Assembly (NCBI RefSeq): GCF_014211975.1
Contig: NZ_CP060084.1
Span: 4,661,001 to 4,725,000, forward strand
Reading direction: 5' to 3'
Origin: Teredinibacter haidensis
GTDB taxonomy: Bacteria; Pseudomonadota; Gammaproteobacteria; Pseudomonadales; Cellvibrionaceae
DNA: 64,000 nt
Shown: piece after piece, positions 43,512 to 52,513 of the stretch
Position numbering within the stretch: the stretch's first letter is position 1
Layout: each line of letters opens with the position of its first letter
Translations under genes and position numbers: made by a program
Notes under the pieces: generated by a model
Told to the model about the DNA's origin: nothing
The model's database searches: none
What the model saw: the letters and a program-made list of their open reading frames with translations, nothing else

Positions 43512-45818
43512 ATGGTTACCACACACAACCTTGGGTTCCCGCGCATAGGCGGTAACCGGGAACTTAAATTTGCATTGGAATCGTTATGGCAGGGGAAAAC
43601 CCACGCTGCCAATTTGCAAGCCACCGCTGAACAATTACGCGCGCGACACTGGGCTTATCAAAAGAGCTGTGACTACCGGCCCGTGGGCGATTTTTCCCTC
43701 TACGACCACGTACTGGATACCAGCTTTTTGCTCGGTAATATTCCCGAGCGGGCGGGTTCTGGCGATACCCTGCAGCAGTATTTTCGGGTGGCGAGAGGTC
43801 GGGCGCACAACACAGATGATTGTGGCTGTACGCGGGCGGGGGAGATGACAAAATGGTTTGACACCAACTACCATTACATCGTCCCGGAATTTGATGCCCA
43901 GACTCAATTTGCACTGAATCCCGAACGCCTGTTGGGAGAGTTAAGTGAAGCCAGGCAGCAGGGGGGCAAGGTCAAACCCGTACTGCTCGGGCCGGTGACC
44001 TACCTCTGGCTGGGCAAAGCTCGTGATGGCAGTAATAAACTCGATTTGTTGGAATCGCTGCTGGAAATCTATAGCCAATTATTACAGCGCCTAGAGGACG
44101 CTGGTGTGGAGTGGGTTCAGTTGGATGAACCCATATTGGCGACTGATCTGTCGCCCGAGTGGAAACAGGCGCTGGAGCGCAGCTGTCACCGATTTAAAAC
44201 ACAAAAAATTAATTTGCTGTTAAGCACCTATTTCGGTGCGCTGGAAGATAACCTGCAATTGGCCTGCACACTGCCGGTTGCGGGGCTACATATCGATGCC
44301 ATCAATAACCCAAAAGAAGTGACGAGAGTTGTCGACTGGTTGCCTGCGCATAAAGTGTTATCGCTGGGCGTTATCGACGGTCGCAATATTTGGAAGACGG
44401 ATTTAAATGCAGCACTGGAATGGTTGCAGCCTCTGGCCGACAAGCGGGGTGATGGGCTCTGGCTGGCGCCTTCCTGCTCGCTTTTACATGTGCCAGTGGA
44501 TCTGACTAATGAAAGTGCGCTGGATCCTGAAATTAAAAGCTGGCTGTCTTTCGCGGTACAAAAACTGGAAGAGCTGGCCGTGCTGGCCAAAGCCTTAAAC
44601 CATGGTTGTGAATCGGTCGCACAAGCGTTGGAGGACAATAAAGCGGCCATACTGGGACGACGGTCATCAACACGCGTGCACAATGCCTCTGTTCAGGCGG
44701 CTATGGGCCAGATAAACGCCGAGTTCGGACAGCGCCGAAGCCCTTTCCCCACGCGCGCCGCCCTCCAGCGGCAGGCTTTAAACTTGCCGGAATTTCCGAC
44801 GACGACAATAGGCTCCTTTCCACAAACAGACGAAATCCGCAGCTTGCGCAGACGCTATAAACTTGGTGAATTGCAGCAAATGGAATACGAGCGGCTAATA
44901 AAACAGGAAATAGAGCGGGCCGTAAGTGTGCAGGAAGAGCTGGGTTTGGATGTGCTGGTTCACGGCGAAGCCGAGCGCAACGATATGGTCGAATACTTCG
45001 GCGAACAGCTGCAGGGTTATGCCTTCAGTGAAAAAGGCTGGGTTCAATCTTACGGCTCACGCTGTGTGAAACCGCCCATTTTATACGGCGATATCTCTCG
45101 CCCAAGTGGCATGACGCTGCAATGGATTCAATACGCGCAATCGCTAACGCAAAAACCACTTAAAGGAATGCTAACAGGCCCGGTCACCATGCTTAATTGG
45201 TCGTTCGTACGTGATGATCAGAAAAGGAGTAGAACGGCCCTGCAACTGGCGCTGGCGATACGAGAAGAAGTGCAGCAGTTGGAAGCGGCGGGTATTCAGA
45301 TAATTCAAATCGATGAAGCCGCCCTGCGGGAAGGTCTACCCCTGCGCCGCACTGAATGGCAGGGATATCTGGATTGGGCAGTTGAAGCGTATCGCATTAG
45401 TGCAAACGGCGTAAGCGATAGTACGCAAATCCATACCCATATGTGTTACTCAGAGTTTAACGACATTATTGCAGCGGTTGCGCAGATGGACGCGGACGTA
45501 ATTACGATCGAAAGCTCTCGTTCTGATATGGAATTGCTAAACGCGTTTGAAAAATTCAGTTATCCCAACGATATCGGTCCAGGCGTATACGATATTCATT
45601 CTCCAAATATTCCAACGGTCGAACAAATTGTTGAGAATATGCGCCGGGCGGCACAACGAATTCCCGCCGAGCGTTTGTGGGTAAACCCCGACTGTGGTTT
45701 GAAAACACGAAAGTGGGACGAAGTGTTATCTGCACTCAGCAATATGGTTTCTGCGGCAAGAGCGCTGCGTGACGTTTCTGAGCCAGCAGAGACGAATACA
45801 TTGATGGCTAATGGTTAA
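43512..45818 (+). CDS. metE: cobalamin-independent methionine synthase
   Basis: Transfers methyl from 5-methyltetrahydropteroyltriglutamate to homocysteine without B12. The 768-residue protein shows the paired barrels: N-terminal LGFPRIGGNRELKFALE and C-terminal TTTIGSFPQTDEIR. The zinc ligands are in IHTHMCYSEF (His, Cys), HGEAERNDMVEYF (Glu region) and NPDCGLKTR (Cys). Full length. It is activated by MetR in relatives, and a terminator follows. Confidence 0.97.
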   Translation: MVTTHNLGFPRIGGNRELKFALESLWQGKTHAANLQATAEQLRARHWAYQKSCDYRPVGDFSLYDHVLDTSFLLGNIPERAGSGDTLQQYFRVARGRAHNTDDCGCTRAGEMTKWFDTNYHYIVPEFDAQTQFALNPERLLGELSEARQQGGKVKPVLLGPVTYLWLGKARDGSNKLDLLESLLEIYSQLLQRLEDAGVEWVQLDEPILATDLSPEWKQALERSCHRFKTQKINLLLSTYFGALEDNLQLACTLPVAGLHIDAINNPKEVTRVVDWLPAHKVLSLGVIDGRNIWKTDLNAALEWLQPLADKRGDGLWLAPSCSLLHVPVDLTNESALDPEIKSWLSFAVQKLEELAVLAKALNHGCESVAQALEDNKAAILGRRSSTRVHNASVQAAMGQINAEFGQRRSPFPTRAALQRQALNLPEFPTTTIGSFPQTDEIRSLRRRYKLGELQQMEYERLIKQEIERAVSVQEELGLDVLVHGEAERNDMVEYFGEQLQGYAFSEKGWVQSYGSRCVKPPILYGDISRPSGMTLQWIQYAQSLTQKPLKGMLTGPVTMLNWSFVRDDQKRSRTALQLALAIREEVQQLEAAGIQIIQIDEAALREGLPLRRTEWQGYLDWAVEAYRISANGVSDSTQIHTHMCYSEFNDIIAAVAQMDADVITIESSRSDMELLNAFEKFSYPNDIGPGVYDIHSPNIPTVEQIVENMRRAAQRIPAERLWVNPDCGLKTRKWDEVLSALSNMVSAARALRDVSEPAETNTLMANG

Positions 45819-45871
45819 GTTATACCCTGACATTGGAAAATAGCGCCCAAAAACTCGTGGGCCGAATTGTT

Positions 45872-45917
45872 AAAGGAGCTCGCGTAGATTAGGCCTGGGC
45901 GAGTTCCTTTTTTGTGC
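45872..45917 (+). terminator. rho-independent terminator of metE
   Basis: AAAGGAGCTCGC pairs with GGCGAGTTCCTTT around a loop of about 15 bases, followed by a T-run, 54 bases after the metE stop. Confidence 0.85.
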
Positions 45918-46269
45918 TTGGTATATATTTCCAGCTTATATATGGAAAACCTTCTTTGTGACAGAAATGAAAGATTTGATGCCAAATGATTTTTTGAAGC
46001 ATAAGTTAGTATGCTTTGAATTTGGTTTTTTGGGATTGTATGTTGATATTAAACAGGATAATCTCAGTGGCTTGCGACGTTAACATGATAACTAATTGAG
46101 ATTTTCGTTGATTCTGTTAAATCTTTATAGCTCATCGCTATGGATTTTGTTTTGTGTAATCTCGTAGTGAAAGGTACGACTTTTGTTTTTTTCGTGCGGA
46201 CAATTATTTTGTAATAATGTCATGCATTGACTTGGGTAGAATAACAATAATTTCTGGAGGGTCATAGGG
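45918..46269. other. AT-rich intergenic region
   Basis: Between the metE terminator and the next gene there is AT-rich sequence with no recognisable gene. CTGGAGG ends a few bases before the ATG at 46270 and provides its ribosome binding site. Confidence 0.5.
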
Positions 46270-46974
46270 ATGCAGCGGCATCAATATTTGATTCTTTTAT
46301 TATCCGTAATACTTTCATTTTTTCTTGGCCATCGGTTTCAGAATGTAGGGCAGGGTAATGTTGCCGAGGTTCACCGAAGTGAGCGTCCTGGCGAGCTACC
46401 ACTTAACGATTGTCAGCCACAAGCGCCGCTCCTTTCTAAATCCATCACAAAAAACAATGTCTTACTCCCGCGTGAAGAACTGTTGCCAAAAGAGATGGTC
46501 GAGCGCGGTGAATATTCCACCCGAAAAAAATTCGAAGAGATTGCTATAGCTGAGGCTGAGCTGCTTAAAAGTGAGCAGCGAACGAGCGAGTTTCAGATCT
46601 GGGTTAGTAGCCAAATTGCGCGCGATAGCAAGTTTAATATCGAGCATGAAATGAATCGGAAATTTAGTGCGGAAGAAAAAGATGCATCCTGGTCTATTGA
46701 AGCTGAAGACGAAATTTCCAGTATGTTTTACAACGAAGAAGCACTTGGAGAATTTGCCTTGCAGGGCGTTGAGTGTCGGTCAACTCAGTGTCGGGTGGAC
46801 GTTGCAATTTCCGATCTTCGTCAGGCAAATGCCATTATTGAAGTGCTGTCGAATAGTTTCTCCAAGACTGGCGACTATCGCGAGCTGGTTGCCGCGCCGA
46901 ATCACATCGTCGGAAGTTCAGCCATTTTCGTTTCTCGCGACGCCGGAGGTCTGTCTATTAACTCTGAGTTTTAA
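46270..46974 (+). CDS. hypothetical membrane-anchored protein
   Basis: A 234-residue protein with one N-terminal membrane segment (YLILLLSVILSFFLG) and a periplasmic remainder. The middle is a charged, Glu/Lys-rich helical stretch likely to be coiled. The C-terminal part has two close Cys (VECRSTQCRVDVAI) and a small alpha/beta look. I recognise no family; the CRSTQCRV pair recalls secreted disulfide-bearing proteins of marine gammaproteobacteria. CTGGAGG precedes the ATG. Confidence 0.65.
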   Translation: MQRHQYLILLLSVILSFFLGHRFQNVGQGNVAEVHRSERPGELPLNDCQPQAPLLSKSITKNNVLLPREELLPKEMVERGEYSTRKKFEEIAIAEAELLKSEQRTSEFQIWVSSQIARDSKFNIEHEMNRKFSAEEKDASWSIEAEDEISSMFYNEEALGEFALQGVECRSTQCRVDVAISDLRQANAIIEVLSNSFSKTGDYRELVAAPNHIVGSSAIFVSRDAGGLSINSEF

Positions 46975-47082
46975 CTGACACGGAGGTTGGTGTCCGCCAA
47001 TCAAGTGATGGTGAGCTTGGTAATATTGCTATAAAAAAAGGGAAAATTTTATAGCGAAAAATAATAGTTCTAGGAGAATTAT

Positions 47083-47598
47083 ATGAAGAATAAAACGTTA
47101 TCTTTTTTTCTGCTGCTCGCAGTATCGATGTTGATGGGGAACTCGGCTCTGGCAAATGAACATAGCGTTACGGATTGTAGTTGGGTAACCACCCAACAAA
47201 ACCAAACGTATTACTGGATAACGGTATCTCAGGCGTATCAATGTACGCTGGTAGAAAGTGGGAATGCCGTGACGCCGTTAACGCGTACTATTAAACAGCA
47301 AAAACGGCCGATAGGTTCAACGCCTCCCGGCGCTCCAACATGCTCTATAGTGGATCATGGCGTGTACTCACACACCGGCACCTGTTTTAGCCCAACACTT
47401 ATCACTCCAGCCATTACTCCCCCTTCCGAGCCTTGCGGTGACAATGCTGGGCATTTTTGGGGGTCTTTACCCACCATTATTACGTCAACCATTACAAATC
47501 AAATAAGTCAGTATTGTGGTGGTTGTGGGTTTAATATTCGCCCGCTTTACAGTAATAGTGATGGAACCACTGCGCTGGGTGCCTGGTGTAATAATTAA
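47083..47598 (+). CDS. secreted Cys-containing hypothetical protein
   Basis: A 171-residue protein with a clear signal peptide (KNKTLSFFLLLAVSMLMGN, cleavage after ALA) and AGGAG before the ATG. The mature part is Thr/Pro-rich with seven or more Cys, probably disulfide-bonded (GDNAGHFWGSLP, QYCGGCGFNIRP). No family recognised. It is likely exported to the periplasm or medium. A terminator lies 220 bases downstream. Confidence 0.65.
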   Translation: MKNKTLSFFLLLAVSMLMGNSALANEHSVTDCSWVTTQQNQTYYWITVSQAYQCTLVESGNAVTPLTRTIKQQKRPIGSTPPGAPTCSIVDHGVYSHTGTCFSPTLITPAITPPSEPCGDNAGHFWGSLPTIITSTITNQISQYCGGCGFNIRPLYSNSDGTTALGAWCNN

Positions 47599-48207
47599 TG
47601 AGTTTGATGGCGCTATAAACGCAGCGAAATTTCTAAATAGGTCTAAGTGTTGTTGAAATATCACGAGTTGATATTTAGGTGGGGTTGTCTCTGAAGGCGC
47701 GTTGTAAAGTTTTGGTGGTAAATACATCGATCTTTCAGCCATATCTTGTCAATAAGAACTTCTAGTATGAAACAACGTCCGGGCTTGTTCAGATATATTA
47801 TAAAAAGAGTCGTTATCAAAGTGCCGCAGTTGCGGCGCTTTTTTAATTGAATTTTAAGTGGTAGTTTGTTCTGTGAGAGTTCGATTGATCATACCAATAG
47901 TGATTGCCCTGGCTATAAGCATGTCGCGCTATCGTCTGTAATTCGTTCAGATTTCCATTTTGTGTTTTCGGTGGTCTTGAATTCTCGCTAGTTTCGAGAA
48001 GTGAAACGCCTGCACTTCACTTCGTTCCAAATATCGACTACGGTCGGTAATATTCCATAAGAATTAATCAGTTGTCACAAAAAGCTTCGAGTTACTTTTG
48101 ACGTATCTCGGCGTCTTAGGCTTTTAAAACCCTTCGCTATGCAGTCTTCGCATAATATCGCTTTTGCGAAAGTTCGCTATCCATTAAAACAGACGGAGAT
48201 GTTGATT
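47599..48207. other. intergenic region with a terminator
   Basis: 609 bases without a credible gene. A terminator hairpin lies at 47817-47846; the rest probably holds the promoter of the CBM60-CBM10-Kazal gene. Confidence 0.5.
47817..47846 (+). terminator. rho-independent terminator
   Basis: AAGTGCCGC and GCGGCGCTT form a GC-rich stem around a four-base loop (AGTT), followed by T6. Confidence 0.8.
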
Positions 48208-50391
48208 ATGAATAAAACGTGCGAGATATTCTTTAAACGAATTTTACGGTTAGGTATTTCGGGTGTGGCGGCTATCTGTTTTTTTTCTTCAGTCAGTGTG
48301 TCTTCGCAAGAAAATAATAACACTATTGATGTTCGTATGCGTGGAGGTGCTGGAGAAGAAATAGCCTTCCTAAAGGTGGGGTCGAGCGTTGTTGGATCCT
48401 GGGAGGTGACTAATGATTATCAAACCTATTCTGCAGCTACGACCTTATCTGGAGAAATACGAGTTGAATTTAGCAACGACGCTGACGGTCGAGATTTACA
48501 GGTTGATTACATTGTCGTGAATAATGATGTGCGTCAGGCTGAAAACCAGCAAGAAAATACCGGCGCCTGGGATGAGAGTTGTGGTGGTGGATCCTACTCG
48601 GAAATGCTTCATTGTAATGGCTATATAGCATTTGGAAGTGTTGGCGGTAGCCGTTCCATCTCGTCATCTAGTTCCAGTAGTATTGCGTGCGAGGAAGTGT
48701 GCCAGTGGTATCAAGACTCTCCGCGACCGCTGTGTGAATATTTGGACAACGGTTGGGGGTGGGAAAACCAGCAAAGTTGTATTGGTAGAATTACCTGTGA
48801 AAATCAGTACGGTGGCAGTGGCGTTATATCGACGTGCGACTCAGATGAAGACGACAGGCATCTTTGCGATCAGATGAGCGGGCGGACCTACTACTCCAAC
48901 GGTCTATTTGAAATGGGGCGCTCGGAAACAGGAATCGTGCAGGGACACCGCCAGTTACGTTTCAATAACGGTGAGTTGTCGATTTACCAATCCGACTACG
49001 TTATTCCCGGTAGCTACCGCTGTGAAAACAAAACGGTACTGCTTAGCTACGGAGCGGTAGCTGATCAACTGCTTGATATAAATTGGGATTTAAGCACCTT
49101 GTTTTTTAATGCCAACGGTGGTGAAGCGATTGGCTATACCTATCCCGGTGACGTTAATACCACGGATGCTTGCGAGTTGGTCGCAGGAGCTTACTACGAG
49201 GTGGATACTTCCTCGCTTGAGGTAGAAACAATCCCCGAGGAAGAAAATTATACTATCGCGTTTACGGGATATTCACGGGTGAATATCGATATGAGAGGGG
49301 CCGTCTACCCCGATGCCTATTACGATTGTACCTTAGGTTACCTACACCTGCACCGAAGCACTGATGACGAAAATCCGATGGTTGTTGACGTCGGTGAGAA
49401 CGGCGATGTTCTATTTGTTGCCATTGGCGATTCGACAACCTGGAGATTTAACAAGGTTGATCCTGTGGTATGTCCTGCGGTTTATGAGCCGGTGTGCGCG
49501 ATAGAGCCCCATGACATAGCGTGCGAACTGGATGACTGTCCGGTTGGTGTTTACAAAACCTATGGCAATCGTTGTGAATCAGATAGCGTTAACGCGTTGT
49601 TGCCAAAAGATGGCGAGTGCGGTGAAGAGGAAGGTGGTTATGCTTGGGATGATGGCGGCATCTGCACGATGGAATATGCGCCCGTATGTGCGGTGGATAC
49701 ATGGGTGCAGCCCTGCACTGAAATGCCCTGTCCAGTTGAAACGCTTCGTACATACAGTAACTCGTGTTTTGCCAATGTAACTCACAACACTTTCGTGATC
49801 TCGCATGAGACCTGTGGTGACAGGAGTGGCGAGCGTTTTACTGATTTGACAGACATTGCTCAGATAGCTTGTGCGACGGATTATTACCCTGTTTGTGGCA
49901 AAGATGAGGCGGATATCATGTGTGTTACGGAACCTTGCCCAACCCATGAATATAAAACCTTCAGCCAGAAGTGTGCAGCGTTTTATGCTGCGGCTGATTT
50001 AACCTGGGACGATGGTGTGTGTGGGAATCTTGAAGGAACGTTAGCGAGCAGTGAGCCACCGGTTAGGCTTGTCGATGTTTTAGCGGTATCGGATAAAGCT
50101 GTGGAAATCGAGCAAGCGACTATCGAAAACGACGTCTTGCTCGTTGCTCTGAATTACTCCGGGTGTAACGAGCAACATTTTGAGTTGCAAATTTCGAGGG
50201 CATTTGCCGAAAGTAATCCCGTGCAGGCGCGCTATGTATTTAAGCCGCTATTGGAAGATAACGATTGCGATAACATCCAGTCGACAAAATTCAAGTACGA
50301 TTTATTGCCGCTAAAGGCGACCTATCGAGCAGCCTATGGTAATAACAGCGGCGTGATTGTCTTGCCGGGATTGGGGGAATACGGTTTTTAG
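48208..50391 (+). CDS. secreted CBM60-CBM10 protein with three Kazal-like modules
   Basis: A 727-residue secreted protein with no recognisable catalytic domain. Order: signal peptide (ending VSVSSQ); a CBM60 xylan-binding module (NTIDVRMRGG, FSNDADGRDLQVDYIVVNN, CGGGSYSEMLHCNG); a short Ser linker; a CBM10 (CEEVCQWY, NGWGWENQQSCIGR). About 220 residues of unknown fold follow. Three Cys-rich Kazal-like repeats come next (YEPVCA...YKTYGNRC, YAPVCA...RTYSNSC, YYPVCG...YKTFSQKC), each with an extra Cys-pair insertion. A last unknown domain of about 110 residues ends the protein. ATG 48208 follows GGAG and starts directly at the signal peptide. Confidence 0.82.
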   Translation: MNKTCEIFFKRILRLGISGVAAICFFSSVSVSSQENNNTIDVRMRGGAGEEIAFLKVGSSVVGSWEVTNDYQTYSAATTLSGEIRVEFSNDADGRDLQVDYIVVNNDVRQAENQQENTGAWDESCGGGSYSEMLHCNGYIAFGSVGGSRSISSSSSSSIACEEVCQWYQDSPRPLCEYLDNGWGWENQQSCIGRITCENQYGGSGVISTCDSDEDDRHLCDQMSGRTYYSNGLFEMGRSETGIVQGHRQLRFNNGELSIYQSDYVIPGSYRCENKTVLLSYGAVADQLLDINWDLSTLFFNANGGEAIGYTYPGDVNTTDACELVAGAYYEVDTSSLEVETIPEEENYTIAFTGYSRVNIDMRGAVYPDAYYDCTLGYLHLHRSTDDENPMVVDVGENGDVLFVAIGDSTTWRFNKVDPVVCPAVYEPVCAIEPHDIACELDDCPVGVYKTYGNRCESDSVNALLPKDGECGEEEGGYAWDDGGICTMEYAPVCAVDTWVQPCTEMPCPVETLRTYSNSCFANVTHNTFVISHETCGDRSGERFTDLTDIAQIACATDYYPVCGKDEADIMCVTEPCPTHEYKTFSQKCAAFYAAADLTWDDGVCGNLEGTLASSEPPVRLVDVLAVSDKAVEIEQATIENDVLLVALNYSGCNEQHFELQISRAFAESNPVQARYVFKPLLEDNDCDNIQSTKFKYDLLPLKATYRAAYGNNSGVIVLPGLGEYGF

Positions 50392-50620
50392 GTCGAGCCG
50401 ACAAGAGAGGCTCTTAGAGCCTCTCAGGGGAGTGAGATTATTGGCACCTTAAATGGGTTTTGGTTGTTCTGTTGTTGAATTGTCGTGGCTTCCGATATGT
50501 TGGTAATTGATATACGGAAAAATTCTGGCGGGGCGTTATGCGATTCGATGTTTTGCGTTGAAAGGTGTGTTGTTTGGATAAGGCGCGCAAGCCAAACGCG
50601 GTTTGTTGTGTGGACTAAAG

Positions 50621-50655
50621 CCGTTGTCGAGGGAAGAAGATCCCGTCGACAACGG
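50621..50655 (-). terminator. hairpin downstream of the SDR gene
   Basis: CCGTTGTCGA (50621-50630) pairs with TCGACAACGG (50646-50655), and the stem continues as GGGA/TCCC after a bulge. Read on the minus strand it lies 16 bases after the SDR stop, but the T-run is poor, so termination may be weak. Confidence 0.5.
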
Positions 50656-50670
50656 ACATGTGTTGCTTGT

Positions 50671-51432
50671 TTAGAGAAACATTCCGCCGGAGGCTTCGAT
50701 ACGCTGACCGGTTATCCAGCCATTTTGGTCGGACAATAATGATGCGATGGCACCACCGATATCGTCCGGTAGGCCAACCCTACCAAGAGCGGTTTGTGAA
50801 GCGAGATGTTGATTCATTTCGGCGTTGTCGCGCACCACCCCGCCGCTGAAATCTGTTTCAATCGCTCCGGGTGCGAATGCGTTTACCCGTATGCCGCGCG
50901 ATCCCAGCTCTTTCGCCAGATACCTGCTCAGAATTTCAATGGCACCTTTAAATGATGCATAGGCGGAGTGTCCCGGAACGCTAAATCGGGTAAGTCCGCT
51001 GGAGATATTAATAATTCTTCCGCCATCGGCCATTAAGGGTAGCAGTGTTTGAGTTAGGAAAAAGACTCCTTTGAAATGCTCGTTTAAAAGTTGGTCGAAG
51101 TCGGCTTCGGTTGTTTCCATAAAAGGTTTGTGAACACCTCTACCCGCATTGTTCACCAAAAAATCAAAGCGACTGCACTGCCATTCGTCCTTCAGATGGC
51201 TTGCGATCTTCTCCGCGAATGTGCCGAACTGTGGGATTTGCCCAACATCCAGTTGCAGGCATACGGCTTTTCTGCCCAAACTCTGGATATTGCTAACGAC
51301 TTCACGCGCCTCCGATTCGTTGGTGCGATAGGTCAGTATAATATCCACACCTGACCGCGCCAAAGCCATTGCTGTGTTTTTCCCGAGACCGCGACTACCG
51401 CCGGTTATCAAAGCTAGTTTGCCATTGCTCAT
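50671..51432 (-). CDS. short-chain dehydrogenase/reductase
   Basis: A 253-residue classical SDR. Motifs are LITGGSRGLGKNTA for the cofactor, FLVNNAGRG, the catalytic Ser in IINISSG, and Tyr-x-x-x-Phe-Lys region SAYASFKGA. In that block the usual YxxxK reads Y-A-S-F-K. It ends GQRIEASGGMFL as in FabG-like oxidoreductases. ATG 51432 is chosen because AGGAGA precedes it; the much longer frame to 51678 runs through the promoter region. It is divergent from a LysR gene and probably regulated by it. Substrate unknown. Confidence 0.9.
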   Translation of the reverse strand: MSNGKLALITGGSRGLGKNTAMALARSGVDIILTYRTNESEAREVVSNIQSLGRKAVCLQLDVGQIPQFGTFAEKIASHLKDEWQCSRFDFLVNNAGRGVHKPFMETTEADFDQLLNEHFKGVFFLTQTLLPLMADGGRIINISSGLTRFSVPGHSAYASFKGAIEILSRYLAKELGSRGIRVNAFAPGAIETDFSGGVVRDNAEMNQHLASQTALGRVGLPDDIGGAIASLLSDQNGWITGQRIEASGGMFL

Positions 51433-51542
51433 GTTCAGTTCTCCTATGCATGTAGAGCCCGTTGATCTAGGGGGATAAAGGGCCGATGTGCTTAGGTTAT
51501 TGGTTTCAAATATAAAGATAAACAGCCACAAATAACATAAAC

Positions 51543-51561
51543 TGTTCATATTGTCAGAACA
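51543..51561. promoter_or_regulatory. dyad in the SDR-LysR intergenic region
   Basis: TGTTC (51543-51547) and GAACA (51557-51561) are symmetric around nine bases, 14 bases before the LysR start. A LysR-type operator is plausible. Confidence 0.4.
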
Positions 51562-51574
51562 ATAGGGTGGGTGT

Positions 51575-52471
51575 ATGGACAAATACGAAGCCATGACGAT
51601 ATTTACTCGTGCGGCTGAGCTGTTAAGTTTCAGTAACACCGCGCAGGATCTGGCCATTCCTAAAGCCAAGGTATCCAATGCGATTCAACAGCTAGAGGCC
51701 AGCCTCGGTACGCGCCTATTTCATCGCACCACTCGTCGTGTGCAGTTGACGCAAGACGGTTCAGCCTACTACGAGGGCTGTCTGCTGGTGATGGAAGAGC
51801 TGGCGGCGCTGGAGTCGCAACTGCAAAACACAAGCAGTATTTCCGGCAGGCTGCGCGTTGATATGAATCTCGGCATGGCGAAAAATCTGGTAATTCCTCA
51901 TTTGCCAGAATTTTTGGAAAAATACCCGAATATTTCTCTGGAAGTGAGTTGCGTTGATTACCCGGTGGATCTTGTTCGGGAAGGTATTGATTGTGTGCTT
52001 AGGGTGGGAGCATTGGCTGATTCGACTTTGATCGCAAAGCCACTGGGTAATCTGCATATTATCAACTGTGTTAGTGCCGCCTATCTCGAACAGTTTGGCG
52101 AACCAGAAACACTGGCGGATCTCGCCAGCCATAAGTTGATTGATTACGTCACTTCACTTGGAGCAAAGTCTAATGGCTGGGAATATTGGGATGGCAAACG
52201 GTACCGCAGTTTAGCGATGCAATATAGAGTTCGGGTAAACAGTGTTGAAGCATATACTTATGCCTGCCTGGCCGGCTTAGGTATTGTGCAGGTACCCGAG
52301 GTAGGAGTAAGACGATATTTAGAGGAGGGGAGCCTGGTTGAGATCCTCACTTCCTTTAGCGCAGAGCCAATGCCTGTCTCGCTTATCTATCCCAACCGAA
52401 AAAATGTATCGAAAAAAGTTCAGGTATTTATGGCGTGGGTTACAGCACTTATGGGCGATTATCTTCGATAA
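51575..52471 (+). CDS. LysR-type transcription regulator
   Basis: A 298-residue regulator of the CrgA/AaeR-like LysR subgroup. The HTH is FSNTAQDLAIPKAKVSNAIQ, followed by LEASLGTRLFHRTTRRVQLT and GSAYYEGC. The effector domain begins SGRLRVDMNLGMAKNLVIP. It is divergent from the SDR gene over a 142-base gap, the usual arrangement for a local activator. The ligand is unknown. Confidence 0.92.
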   Translation: MDKYEAMTIFTRAAELLSFSNTAQDLAIPKAKVSNAIQQLEASLGTRLFHRTTRRVQLTQDGSAYYEGCLLVMEELAALESQLQNTSSISGRLRVDMNLGMAKNLVIPHLPEFLEKYPNISLEVSCVDYPVDLVREGIDCVLRVGALADSTLIAKPLGNLHIINCVSAAYLEQFGEPETLADLASHKLIDYVTSLGAKSNGWEYWDGKRYRSLAMQYRVRVNSVEAYTYACLAGLGIVQVPEVGVRRYLEEGSLVEILTSFSAEPMPVSLIYPNRKNVSKKVQVFMAWVTALMGDYLR

Positions 52472-52513
52472 CCTTTAGGGGTCAAATGGCGTGCGTCGGG
52501 AGCTCCTCAGTTA

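Noticed and set aside
50671..51678. Long N-terminal extension of the SDR to 51678
   Set aside because: It would run through the divergent promoter into the LysR gene; AGGAGA and the ATG at 51432 give the normal SDR start.
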